From contig JAGAWU010000028.1 in NCBI GenBank assembly GCA_017941235.1, forward strand, positions 1 through 64,000: a DNA stretch of 64,000 bases. The letters run 5' to 3'. Below are positions 42,864 to 52,188 of the stretch, piece by piece. The notes beneath the pieces are model-generated. The model was not told the origin of the DNA. It searched no databases and saw only the letters and a program-made list of their open reading frames with translations. Position 1 is the stretch's first letter. Every line of letters starts with the position of its first letter. A program made the position numbers and the translations under genes. The DNA is from Bacilli bacterium. GTDB lineage: Bacteria > Bacillota_I > Bacilli_A > RF39 > UBA660.

Positions 42864-42866
42864 TTA

Positions 42867-43262
42867 TTATTTTATATAACCAGCTTTTTTAAATATTTTT
42901 TCTAAAACATCTTTTGTTTGATCTCCACTGATTCTATACTCTGAAAGTTCTTTACCATTTTTAAAGAAAAGAACAGTAGGAGTACCAGTAACACCATATG
43001 ATTCACTTAATTTTTGATATTCAGCATCAGAAACATTAGTTAAATTAAGTTTAACATATTTTAAATTATTTTCTTTCATAAAACTAGAAAATACAGGTTC
43101 AAATGATTCACAATGACTGCAACCATTTTGCATCACTTCAACAATCATGCTTTCTTTATTCTTTATATTTTTCTCGAAAGTATCATAAGTAATAGTTCTA
43201 GTACATCCTGAAGTAAAAATACAAATAACGACTAGTAATAAAAATAAAATTTTCTTCTTCAT
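42867..43262 (-). CDS. Thioredoxin-like lipoprotein
   Basis: A 131-residue secreted thiol-disulfide protein. Signal sequence with lipobox (FTSGC, lipidated Cys near residue 20), then a thioredoxin fold with active site CSHC (VMQNGCSHCESFEPV) and the cis-Pro segment VTGTPTVLFFKNG. It would act outside the membrane on disulfides. It faces away from the Tad/T4SS cluster, whose products are unusually Cys-rich, and shares the intergenic region with it, so they may be functionally linked (inference). Confidence 0.88.
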   Translation of the reverse strand: MKKKILFLLLVVICIFTSGCTRTITYDTFEKNIKNKESMIVEVMQNGCSHCESFEPVFSSFMKENNLKYVKLNLTNVSDAEYQKLSESYGVTGTPTVLFFKNGKELSEYRISGDQTKDVLEKIFKKAGYIK

Positions 43263-43296
43263 AATAATTCTCCTAACAAAAAAATTATAACATATA

Positions 43297-43325
43297 TTGT
43301 TTATAAAAGCAAAATAAGATATAAT
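43297..43325 (+). promoter_or_regulatory. Promoter of the Tad/T4SS-like cluster
   Basis: TTGTTT (43297-43302), 17 bp, TATAAT (43320-43325), 25 bp before the first gene of the cluster. Confidence 0.6.
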
Positions 43326-43350
43326 ATATATAGAATAGGAAGGTGTAGAT

Positions 43351-44913
43351 ATGGTATTTAGAAAACCTTATGCATTTTTAATAAAGAATTTCAAAAAAAT
43401 ACATTTATTATTATTGCTATTATGGGTATATATATATTATAAAATGTATATATTAAAAGGTTTCGTAAGCGAATTTATAACATTTGGTACATACAATAAG
43501 AATTTAGAAGGTATAAGTACAAAAATAACAATTCCTTTTTATTTATCAATAATATTAGTAATAATAATATCTATTGCAATGCTAGTATTATTAATATATA
43601 AGAAAAAGCCCTGGAAAATATACTTAGCACCGATACTAGTATATATATTAATGATATATGGGTTAATATCGGTAACTAGCTTTTTTAATTCATATACAGT
43701 TATAACAAATGTATCGGATATATTTTTATCAAGAGACATTTTAAATATCGCAAGATTATTACAATACCCAGTATTAGCAATAATAATTATGCGTATTACA
43801 GGACTTGATCTTAAGAAATTTAAGTTCAACACAGATGAAGAATTCTTAGAATTAACTAATAAAGATAGAGAAGAATTTGAAGTAAGTATAAGTGTAGATA
43901 AAAATAGTTTTATAAGAACATATAGAAGATTAAAAAGGAATATTGGATATGTATATCAAGAACATAAACTTATTATAAATATAATACTAATTGCCTTATC
44001 GATAATTTTAATAGGATATACATATTATTTCTTTGGAATAAAAAATAAAACATATAAGCAAGGTGATATATATAGTGCTGGTATATATGATATACAAATA
44101 AATGATGTTTATATTACAGATAAAGATGCATCTGGAAATATAATAGAAAAGGGCAATAAATTTGTAATAGTAGTAGCAACTATAAAAAATAAAAGTAATA
44201 AAAAACAAAATCCTAATTTTAGCAGATATCACTTAATGAATAAAAATACAAATAATACAAACACAATTTATTATGATGATGATTTTAAAGATATCGGAAA
44301 AGGCATTTCATCAGATGATAATATTCAAGCTAATCAAACAAAAAAATTCATGTTAGTTTATAAAGTTCCAAAAGAATTAGAAAATAAACATTTTGCCCTT
44401 TATTATCAAGAATATAATGGAAAGAATGAAACTCACTTAAGAAAAATCAAGATTAATTATAAAGATGTAAGTAAAGTAGCAAAAAGTAAGAATTATAATA
44501 TGGAAGAAGAAATAATTTTTAAATTATTAAATAATACAGAAAAAGAAATCGTATTTAATACAGCTACATTTAATGATGCCGTTGAATATAATAAATATAC
44601 TTGTGATGGAATAAATTGTTTAATAGAAACGTTTAGCCAGAATGCACAAAATAACAAAAAAATATTAAAAATAGAATTTTTTTCATCTGATTTTGAAGGC
44701 AAAGAATTTATTGACTTTACTAAGCGATATGGTATAATAAAATATGTAGATAATGATAATAAAAAGCATGCTGAGACCATAGAAAGTGCCATAAATTCAG
44801 AGTATGAAGGTAAGGAAATATATATATTAACAAGTAAAGAAGTAGAAGCTGCAAAAGAAGTATATATTGATTATAAAATTAGAGATAAAGAGTATACAGT
44901 AAAAATAAAATAG
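43351..44913 (+). CDS. Multi-pass membrane protein with extracellular beta domains, first gene of the Tad/T4SS cluster
   Basis: A 520-residue protein. Four helices in the N-terminal 150 residues, a cytoplasmic stretch (about 155-205), a fifth helix (about 207-227, LIINIILIALSIILIGYTYYFF) and a large outer part. Residues about 240-370 look like an immunoglobulin-like DUF4352 domain (YDIQINDVYITDKDASGN, KFVIVVATIKNKSN, FMLVYKVPKE). Residues about 380-520 form a second domain with one Cys pair (CDGINC). Function unknown; position at the head of the cluster, 10 bp before the next gene, suggests an assembly or anchoring role. Confidence 0.55.
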   Translation: MVFRKPYAFLIKNFKKIHLLLLLLWVYIYYKMYILKGFVSEFITFGTYNKNLEGISTKITIPFYLSIILVIIISIAMLVLLIYKKKPWKIYLAPILVYILMIYGLISVTSFFNSYTVITNVSDIFLSRDILNIARLLQYPVLAIIIMRITGLDLKKFKFNTDEEFLELTNKDREEFEVSISVDKNSFIRTYRRLKRNIGYVYQEHKLIINIILIALSIILIGYTYYFFGIKNKTYKQGDIYSAGIYDIQINDVYITDKDASGNIIEKGNKFVIVVATIKNKSNKKQNPNFSRYHLMNKNTNNTNTIYYDDDFKDIGKGISSDDNIQANQTKKFMLVYKVPKELENKHFALYYQEYNGKNETHLRKIKINYKDVSKVAKSKNYNMEEEIIFKLLNNTEKEIVFNTATFNDAVEYNKYTCDGINCLIETFSQNAQNNKKILKIEFFSSDFEGKEFIDFTKRYGIIKYVDNDNKKHAETIESAINSEYEGKEIYILTSKEVEAAKEVYIDYKIRDKEYTVKIK

Positions 44914-44923
44914 GAGAATTGAT

Positions 44924-46708
44924 ATGGATAAGAAAAAAATAGTAAAATTTATAACAATTATCGTAGTAATAGCAGCAGTATTATTAATTGTGTGGTATAT
45001 AATATTAAATCCACTAATTGATTTTAATAAAAAAGAAAAGAAATTAGAAAATGCAGGTAAAGAATATTTCGAAAGGAACTCAAGTTTGCTACCTGAAGAA
45101 GGAGAAATAAGCGAAGTAAATTTAAGAACGTTGCTGGTTCAAAAATATATAACTGATATGAGAACAACATATGGTAAACAAAGTTGTGATGCAAAACAAT
45201 CTTGGGTAAAAGTAAAAAGAAAAGAAGGCAAATATACATATTATACAAATTTAGAATGTGGCTCCATGAAATCGACAATTGATAATGAAGGACCTACAAT
45301 TAAATTAAAAGGGAAAGAAGAAATAGAAATAGAAAAAGGAACTGAATTTAAAGACCCTGGTATTGAAAATGTATATGATAATACAGATGGTAAAATAAAA
45401 ATAGATAGTGTTACAGTAAAAGGAAAAGTAAATAGTAATGAAATAGGCAAATACACTATAACTTATACAGCGTATGATACATTAGAAAATAAAACTACAA
45501 TAGAAAGAAAAGTAAATGTAGTTCAAACTTTGAATAGAACAGTAAAAAAAGCAACAGATGAGGACAATATATATAAAGGTGCAGAAAACAACAACTATAT
45601 TGAATTTTCAAATATGTTATTTAGAATAGTAGGACTTAATTCAGATGGAACAGTAAAAATTGTAAGTGATGAACCGGTAGGTACTGTGAATTATGATGAT
45701 ATAAATAAATGGCTAAATGATTACTATTACAATCATTTAACAGATAAAGCAAAAGAATATATTGTAGAAAAAGAATTTTGCAGTAGCAAAGTAGATGAAA
45801 AAAATGTTAAAACTACAAAAAAATGTGATAAAAAAACAAAACAAAATGTAGGAATACTTTCATTGAAAGATTATAATGATACTTTAAAAGATGATTATAC
45901 ATATCTATATCCAAATAATGTAGCTTGGACTAGTGATTATAATTCGAATAAAGAATCTTGGATAACAAGTAAAAGATTAATTGATAGTAATTATAATTAT
46001 GTAAATTATATACCAATAAATAAAGAATATAATTTTGCATTATATCCTTCCATAAATTTAAAGAAAAATATAAAATTAACAAAAGGCGATGGAACCAAAG
46101 AGAATCCTTATGAATTTTCAAAAATTAAGCAAGCAAAAGCAGGAGAAAAGATTAATACTAGATATTCAGGTGAATATGTTGAATATGGTGGAATAATATA
46201 CAGAATTATTGGTACTGAAGGAAAGAATACTAAAATAATTTCAAATACTAATATTGGTGATATAAGAGTAAAAAGATCGCAAGTAGGTAAGAGTATTTAT
46301 AATCCAAAACAAAAAGATAGTATTGGTAATTATATAGAAAATGATTTAAGTAAAATGGTAAAAAATGATATTTTTATAAAAAAGGAAATCCAAGTCCCAA
46401 TATATAAAGATATAGCAACATACTCTGGAAAGAAAACAATTCAAAAGTATTCAGTTAAACTTTCAGCACCAAATATGTATGAAATGTTCAGCGGTGCAAG
46501 TGGAAATAGTAGTTCATCATATTGGCTTATTAATTCTTCAAAAAATAATGATATTAATTACCATGTTTCTGAAAACGATACTATTTATTATGATAAAACA
46601 ACGCCATTAAAAGAAGTTGGAGTTAGAATTACAGGATATTTAAGTGACGAAGTAACCATTGTTTCTGGAAAAGGTACATTAACTAAACCATACATATTAC
46701 AAAAATAA
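44924..46708 (+). CDS. Surface protein with pilin-like N-terminus, DUF5011-like and two DUF6273-like domains
   Basis: 594 residues. A hydrophobic N-terminal helix (about 7-27) is followed by a pseudopilin-like segment (LENAGKEYFERNSSLLPEEG). An Ig-like DUF5011-type domain follows (about 122-200, GPTIKLKGKEEIEIEKGTEF, KYTITYTAYDTLENK). Then come two tandem domains of the DUF6273-like kind: IEFSNMLFRIVGLNSDGTVKIVSD, and VEYGGIIYRIIGTEGKNTKII ending in SYWLINSS...GVRITG. The second ends like the DGR target at window start (YWLGSA...FGVRPVI), but has no AAC-like diversified core. Probably an exported adhesin or minor pilin. 10 bp after the previous gene. Confidence 0.6.
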   Translation: MDKKKIVKFITIIVVIAAVLLIVWYIILNPLIDFNKKEKKLENAGKEYFERNSSLLPEEGEISEVNLRTLLVQKYITDMRTTYGKQSCDAKQSWVKVKRKEGKYTYYTNLECGSMKSTIDNEGPTIKLKGKEEIEIEKGTEFKDPGIENVYDNTDGKIKIDSVTVKGKVNSNEIGKYTITYTAYDTLENKTTIERKVNVVQTLNRTVKKATDEDNIYKGAENNNYIEFSNMLFRIVGLNSDGTVKIVSDEPVGTVNYDDINKWLNDYYYNHLTDKAKEYIVEKEFCSSKVDEKNVKTTKKCDKKTKQNVGILSLKDYNDTLKDDYTYLYPNNVAWTSDYNSNKESWITSKRLIDSNYNYVNYIPINKEYNFALYPSINLKKNIKLTKGDGTKENPYEFSKIKQAKAGEKINTRYSGEYVEYGGIIYRIIGTEGKNTKIISNTNIGDIRVKRSQVGKSIYNPKQKDSIGNYIENDLSKMVKNDIFIKKEIQVPIYKDIATYSGKKTIQKYSVKLSAPNMYEMFSGASGNSSSSYWLINSSKNNDINYHVSENDTIYYDKTTPLKEVGVRITGYLSDEVTIVSGKGTLTKPYILQK

Positions 46709-46726
46709 GTATTTAAGGAGTAAAAT

Positions 46727-47518
46727 ATGAGTACAAAGACAAAAAAGAATAAACAATATGCAAGTATAATAACAGTACTTCTAATATTGATAAGTATACT
46801 CGCTATAGTGTCTATTAAAAAACTTATACCAATATATAGTATTAGCGATAGGACACAAAAAGTATTAAAAAAATCGCAAGAAGATGATACTGTATTTGCT
46901 TGGCTTAGAGTTCAAGGAACAAATATTGATTATCCTGTAGTATATTCCTTTACAGAAAAATTCAGAAATGAAGAATATGATTATGATTACTTATGGACAA
47001 ATAGTAATTCAACCACATTAAATGATAGGGTAATAGTTTGGGGACATAATATTAGAAATGTATCTTCACAACCATTAATAAATCAAAAGGAGTTTAATTA
47101 TTTCGAAAATCTTCCAAGCTTTTTATATTATGATTTTGTTAAAGATAATAAATATATACAATACACAATAAATAAAAAGAATTATCTATATAAAATATAT
47201 TCTGTATCAATGGTAGATAAAAATGAGTTTAGCAATAATGAAAATATGAATAAAGAGGATAAAGAAGAATATATCAAAAAAACAATAGAAGAGAGTTACT
47301 TTGATTTTGATGTTGAAGTAGAACCAAATAAAAAAATAATTACATTAGCAACTTGTACAAGGTTTGGAGGTAGTAAAGATGTAATAATTAAAATAGATGG
47401 TGTAATGGTAGATGAAAATGAAAAAGTATTAAATTACAAAGTAAAAAAGAAAAAACAATATGAAAAGATTGAAAAAACAATGAAAGGAGATGGAGATTAT
47501 GATAAAGAAGAAGCATAA
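46727..47518 (+). CDS. srtB: Class B sortase
   Basis: A 263-residue membrane transpeptidase: N-terminal helix (about residues 12-33), then TVFAWLRVQGTNIDYPVVYS, catalytic His in VIVWGHNIRN, catalytic Cys in TLATCTRFG (near residue 207) and the Arg in TRFGG three residues on. The order and long insertion between His and Cys are class B. It would anchor a protein to peptidoglycan or join pilin subunits. No LPXTG-type signal was found in the visible cluster proteins. It overlaps the large Cys-rich gene by 20 bp. Confidence 0.9.
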   Translation: MSTKTKKNKQYASIITVLLILISILAIVSIKKLIPIYSISDRTQKVLKKSQEDDTVFAWLRVQGTNIDYPVVYSFTEKFRNEEYDYDYLWTNSNSTTLNDRVIVWGHNIRNVSSQPLINQKEFNYFENLPSFLYYDFVKDNKYIQYTINKKNYLYKIYSVSMVDKNEFSNNENMNKEDKEEYIKKTIEESYFDFDVEVEPNKKIITLATCTRFGGSKDVIIKIDGVMVDENEKVLNYKVKKKKQYEKIEKTMKGDGDYDKEEA

Positions 47519-50500
47519 ATTGGGGAAAATGGCTTTAACGATTACATTTTTGTTATTAGTGATAATTAGCTATAAAAATGTATATGCTGTAGAAGAAATA
47601 GAATTTGAATCCACTACTTGTGAACAAGACTATAGTGGAGATCAAAATGCAATAAAAAAATGTAAGCAAGATGCAAAATTGTGCTTTGAACAATTATATC
47701 CAAATAAGTTTTCTATTGATACAAAATTATCAGAAGATAAAACAAAACTTAAAATAATAGTTCAAAGTCAAGCAAATAAAGACTATACGTTTACGATTAA
47801 ATATGAAATAACTAAGGATGGAAATAAAATTCCACAAGAACCAAAAAGTATAACTGTACCTAAAAATGGAAGTTCTAATATTGAAATAGAAACTTTACTA
47901 GAACAATCAGGAACAGGTGATAATAGAGTTTCATCAGATATTGATATAAATATAACAGCAATTCTAGATGGACAAATAGAATATAAATACAATGATGTTG
48001 ATTGTAATAGAAAATTTGAAGCAACAGCTCGTGTTAAAATACCAGGCCTAAAAGTAGAAGGATTTGAAAATCCTGATATCAAAGAAGGCGGAATTTGTCA
48101 TAAATACTTAAATACTGATGCTGGATTATCAGTATCTGATATTCCAGAAACAGGAGCAGATGGAACAGAAAATAATTATAGAGATTTGGCAGATAAATAT
48201 AAATATTCAAATATTAAAAATATAGACGTTGGAAACAATAAAACTGGAGGTCAATTACTTCAAGAATTATATGGTTATTGTTTTCAACCTACAATAACAA
48301 AAAGGCAAACAAAAGAAGAAATAATTGAAGGATTATATTATGCAGCTAGAAGTATATATGCAAAAGAAAAAAAAGCAGGAACTACAACAACATGGACACC
48401 AACACCTGATCCAAAATATAAATACGTAGACAGCTTAGAAAAAGCTCTTAATTTAACATGTGATGCATTTAGTGAGAGTAATACAAGATATTTTTATCAT
48501 AATCTTCCTGAGTTTGATGGTGGAACTGTAAAATATCATTACAATTATAAAAATCCAGTATCGCAAACTGTATGTACTGTTCAATGTAGAGAATTATTAA
48601 CCATAACATATGGACCACCGGTTGCTGTACAGGCAGGATCATGCTTTCAATATGAAGTAAAAGTAGAAAGTAAAGTTGAATGTAACGCACAAGAAGTACC
48701 TAATTCAGAGCCTAAAATGAGTTTATATCAGGTATGTGAACCAATTCCAACATGTTGGTATAACCAACCACAATACAGAAATCAAGCTGGACCAAATGAA
48801 GAATTTGATTCATGTATTTTAGAAGAAGATGGTGGAAAATATACACAAAAAGCAATTAATAAGTGTTATAAGAAAGTATATGGTAATAATAAAATAAAGA
48901 AATCAAATGTAAACTTAGCATTATCATATGATTATAATGTAGTAAAAATGGCAAATACAATAAGTGAATGTGGTAATTATGATGCACCTGGTGGAAGTAA
49001 TGTTAATAATATATATAACGCATATAGAAGAGATGGATATCAAGCAGGATATTATACATCATCAAATGGTGGAGTAAATGTAGCTTGGCATCCATATGGA
49101 ACTGCAACATATAATGACACAAAAGGAAGAGAAATTAAAACATTATCAGGATGTTATTGGAACAGATATTCAAGATTCTATTTTCTAAATTATAATACAG
49201 CATTAAGAACAGTTGGTAATGATGGACATTACTCTTATCATTGGGGTTATGGATATGTTGATGATTTAAGCAAATGGAAGTATTATCCAGAAGCAGGAAT
49301 TAAGGTTGGATACGCTTGGGGAACAAGATGTAATGATATTTGTGGATATGACACTAGTACATGTAGAAATGGAGCATACTATAATGATGTTGCACCTAAA
49401 TCTGTAGCTGAGAGTGATCCAAGAACAAGTGCTAGAGATCAATATTATAAAGATTATAAAGCTTATGTTGAAGCACTAGAAGGATGTAAAGCAGCCGCAC
49501 AATGTAGTACAGAAACTTCAACATATAAAATGGTTGTTGATAGACTTTCAGAAGAAACAACTATATGTGAACCTGGAAACGAAGACAGTCAAAGTTGTTC
49601 ATCTTGGACCGATGCTAACAAAAGTAAAAGACAATGTAAATATAATACAAAAAATACAACAGATAATGGAGTAACAACACAATTGACTGGTGACCCAAAT
49701 AGAACATTTGGTGTACCAAGAAGTGTTTTGGAGCAATGTACTCCAGTAGAGGATGAATATAATTCTGTAGTAAGAGAAATCAGTGGTGTATGTACAGAAA
49801 TACCTGGAGATTCACAAGATTATAGAACAATTATTGGCTTCCCAGGAACATGGATTAAATCAAAATCACTTACATATAGACATAGAAAACCTTCAAATAC
49901 TGATGATTATGTTTTCAAACCAAATGAGTATTGTGTTGGTACTACTATTAATACAGTACATAAAGATTGGTATAAATGGGATACTTTAGAACAAAGATCA
50001 AGTGATACTTCATCAGTTAAAACAACGACTGAACTTGACTCTGCAGGTGAAAAAATTACAAAGGTTGATGGAAAATATAATATAAGAGCATTTATTGAAA
50101 CATTTGGAAAAGCAAATTGGAAATTTAATATTGAATGTTTCTATGCTGCTTGTAAAGACAAAGATTGTAACAGCAAAACAGTTTGTACGCCTGGAGATAA
50201 GGATTGTCCTCCTGGTGGAGACACTATATGCAAAAAAGGCGAGTGCCCTAACCCATCAGCATATGATACAAAGATAATTTCACTTGATGATTTATTCCCT
50301 ACAGAACAAAGTAGTTCAGGAGTAAAGAATGATAGCTTAAAAGAAATTAAACCTTCAAAACTAAACAATGTTAAGTCAAATGAAAATAATGTATTAAAAG
50401 TAGATAATAGCCAAAAAGCTGGAAGAAAAACTGGATTTAATTGGTCTTGTGATGCAACAACATTAATCATACCAGAGTATCCAATAACTCCAACAGCTTT

Positions 50501-50861
50501 AATAGCAAAAGTACAAACAAAATATGAACATGCAGAAGATGTTTATAAGGATAAAGCAGAAATAGATTTCCATGTAAAATTAACACCTGATAATATAAAA
50601 GCAATAAGAAAAGATAATAAAAATAGAGAAAACAACAAAAAAGATCCTTATATAACAGATACAGAGGACTACTCTGTATATCAAAATGATAAAAATAAAA
50701 TTAAATTTTATAATAGTACTTTTTTAACAACAAAAAATTTTGTTTCTGTATTTGAAGGACCACAAGAACATACATGTAATAATATGTTAAATGGAAAATG
50801 TGACAGTTATGACTATAAGCAATATATAAGTACTTGTGATAAATTAGGTGGAGGTGAATAA
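47499..50861 (+). CDS. Large cysteine-rich secreted protein
   Basis: A 1120-residue exported protein: Lys-rich N-terminus, hydrophobic core (MALTITFLLLVIISY) and a likely cleavage after NVYA (about residue 30). I count about 39 Cys, many in close pairs (CNDICGYDTSTC; CTPGDKDCPPGG; CKKGEC), far above the neighbours, with Tyr/Asn/Thr-rich sequence between. No transmembrane helix or LPXTG motif at the C-terminus (ends DKLGGGE). It may be a tip adhesin or shaft protein exported by the cluster. ATG 47499 is chosen over 47490 because AAAGGAGATGG precedes it. No family recognised. Confidence 0.7.
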   Translation: MIKKKHKLGKMALTITFLLLVIISYKNVYAVEEIEFESTTCEQDYSGDQNAIKKCKQDAKLCFEQLYPNKFSIDTKLSEDKTKLKIIVQSQANKDYTFTIKYEITKDGNKIPQEPKSITVPKNGSSNIEIETLLEQSGTGDNRVSSDIDINITAILDGQIEYKYNDVDCNRKFEATARVKIPGLKVEGFENPDIKEGGICHKYLNTDAGLSVSDIPETGADGTENNYRDLADKYKYSNIKNIDVGNNKTGGQLLQELYGYCFQPTITKRQTKEEIIEGLYYAARSIYAKEKKAGTTTTWTPTPDPKYKYVDSLEKALNLTCDAFSESNTRYFYHNLPEFDGGTVKYHYNYKNPVSQTVCTVQCRELLTITYGPPVAVQAGSCFQYEVKVESKVECNAQEVPNSEPKMSLYQVCEPIPTCWYNQPQYRNQAGPNEEFDSCILEEDGGKYTQKAINKCYKKVYGNNKIKKSNVNLALSYDYNVVKMANTISECGNYDAPGGSNVNNIYNAYRRDGYQAGYYTSSNGGVNVAWHPYGTATYNDTKGREIKTLSGCYWNRYSRFYFLNYNTALRTVGNDGHYSYHWGYGYVDDLSKWKYYPEAGIKVGYAWGTRCNDICGYDTSTCRNGAYYNDVAPKSVAESDPRTSARDQYYKDYKAYVEALEGCKAAAQCSTETSTYKMVVDRLSEETTICEPGNEDSQSCSSWTDANKSKRQCKYNTKNTTDNGVTTQLTGDPNRTFGVPRSVLEQCTPVEDEYNSVVREISGVCTEIPGDSQDYRTIIGFPGTWIKSKSLTYRHRKPSNTDDYVFKPNEYCVGTTINTVHKDWYKWDTLEQRSSDTSSVKTTTELDSAGEKITKVDGKYNIRAFIETFGKANWKFNIECFYAACKDKDCNSKTVCTPGDKDCPPGGDTICKKGECPNPSAYDTKIISLDDLFPTEQSSSGVKNDSLKEIKPSKLNNVKSNENNVLKVDNSQKAGRKTGFNWSCDATTLIIPEYPITPTALIAKVQTKYEHAEDVYKDKAEIDFHVKLTPDNIKAIRKDNKNRENNKKDPYITDTEDYSVYQNDKNKIKFYNSTFLTTKNFVSVFEGPQEHTCNNMLNGKCDSYDYKQYISTCDKLGGGE

Positions 50862-50864
50862 TAA

Positions 50865-51350
50865 ATGAATAAAGCGATGGTAACAATTGGTATTATACTA
50901 ATGTTTATCTTAGGTGTAGTAGCTATAAACCTAATTACATCTCAACAAACAGGACAAGAACTAGACTACTATCTATTAAAAGATACAACAGAAGCAGCTA
51001 TGCAAGATTCAATGATGACACTAGATTTTTATGGAGAAACTGGTTTAAATAGAATGGACAAAGAAAGATTTGTTGAAAGTTTTATTCGTAGATTCGCTGA
51101 TAGTGTAGATGCAACTAGAGATTATGATATTTACTTTGTTGATCTTAATGAAACACCACCAAAAGCAAGTGTTAGAATAGTATCAAAAAGTAATTATTTA
51201 AATAGAAATGAAGCAACTACAATTGATACTTCAGTTGATATGATTATAGAAACAACTTATCAAAATGATCAATATACAACAAATCTATTAGATCCAAATA
51301 ATCAAACAAGTACAAAAAATAAAACAGAAGAATTAAAAAAGGGGAAATAA
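50865..51350 (+). CDS. Pseudopilin-like membrane protein
   Basis: A 161-residue protein with an N-terminal hydrophobic helix (about residues 5-24, MVTIGIILMFILGVVAINLI) followed by an extracytoplasmic domain (about 27-145) with helix and beta pattern, like TadE/F or TadG-type minor pilins. No Cys. The start is 3 bp after the previous stop and the next gene follows after 3 bp, so it is co-translated. The role of minor pilin is inferred from context. Confidence 0.55.
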   Translation: MNKAMVTIGIILMFILGVVAINLITSQQTGQELDYYLLKDTTEAAMQDSMMTLDFYGETGLNRMDKERFVESFIRRFADSVDATRDYDIYFVDLNETPPKASVRIVSKSNYLNRNEATTIDTSVDMIIETTYQNDQYTTNLLDPNNQTSTKNKTEELKKGK

Positions 51351-51353
51351 AAT

Positions 51354-52142
51354 ATGAATAATATGTCCACAGGATTAAAAAAATTCTTATCCAATAAAAA
51401 TACAGTTACTATATTAGGTGTATTATTAATGGTAGTTGTAATTTATATTGGATATAATTGGAGAGTAAGTGTTGCAACAAATCCTATAGAGGTGCCATAT
51501 GCAAAAAGTACAATTTCTGCTGGTACTCAGATAACAGAAGATCAAGTAGGAATAATTGAAGTACCACCTGCAATGCTAGTAGGTGACGTAATAAGAGATA
51601 AGCAAGCTGTAGTAGGAAAATATGCGATGGCAGATACAGTTATACCAGTTGGTAGCTTGTTCTATTCACGTGCTGTATGTGAAGAGGAACAACTACCAGC
51701 AAGTATAATCTTAAAATATCCAAAAGGTTATGTATTATACTACATGCCTGTAAATATGCAAACTACATATAGTAATTCAATATATCCTAATAACTATATA
51801 GATGTTTACTTAAAAGCAGATTTAAAAGATGAAAACGGTAAATCATCACAAGTTACTTTTGGAAAACTACTAGAAAATGTTAAAGTTTTAGCCGTAAGGG
51901 ATGCAAATGGTAAAAATGTTTTCTCAAATGTAGATGAAAAAACAGTACCATCACAATTAATCTTTGCAGTACCAAAAGAATACTATTTATTACTAAAAAA
52001 AGCTGAATACCTAGGTAGATTTGATACACAATTATTACCAGTACCAACATCAGAAAGTTTAAAATCTAATCCGGGAGAACTAAGCTTATCAAGTGTAGAT
52101 TTACAAAACTTTATTAATAATCATACAACATATGCTAACTAA
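51354..52142 (+). CDS. CpaB/RcpC-like pilus assembly protein (SAF domain)
   Basis: 262 residues with an N-terminal helix (about 19-37), then a SAF-type domain (IEVPYAKSTISAGTQITEDQV, VGIIEVPPAMLVGDVI, VVGKYAMADTVIPVGSLFY) and a beta-rich C-terminal domain (YIDVYLKADLKDENG, VKVLAVRDANGKN) ending near residue 232. This is the CpaB/RcpC plan of Tad systems, which act between outer envelope and pilus. In a Bacillota it would line the outer face of the membrane. It directly precedes the CpaF-type ATPase. Confidence 0.82.
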   Translation: MNNMSTGLKKFLSNKNTVTILGVLLMVVVIYIGYNWRVSVATNPIEVPYAKSTISAGTQITEDQVGIIEVPPAMLVGDVIRDKQAVVGKYAMADTVIPVGSLFYSRAVCEEEQLPASIILKYPKGYVLYYMPVNMQTTYSNSIYPNNYIDVYLKADLKDENGKSSQVTFGKLLENVKVLAVRDANGKNVFSNVDEKTVPSQLIFAVPKEYYLLLKKAEYLGRFDTQLLPVPTSESLKSNPGELSLSSVDLQNFINNHTTYAN

Positions 52143-52188
52143 TAAAAAGAATAAAAAAAGAAAATAAAGGGATAGGGAAGTGAGATAA

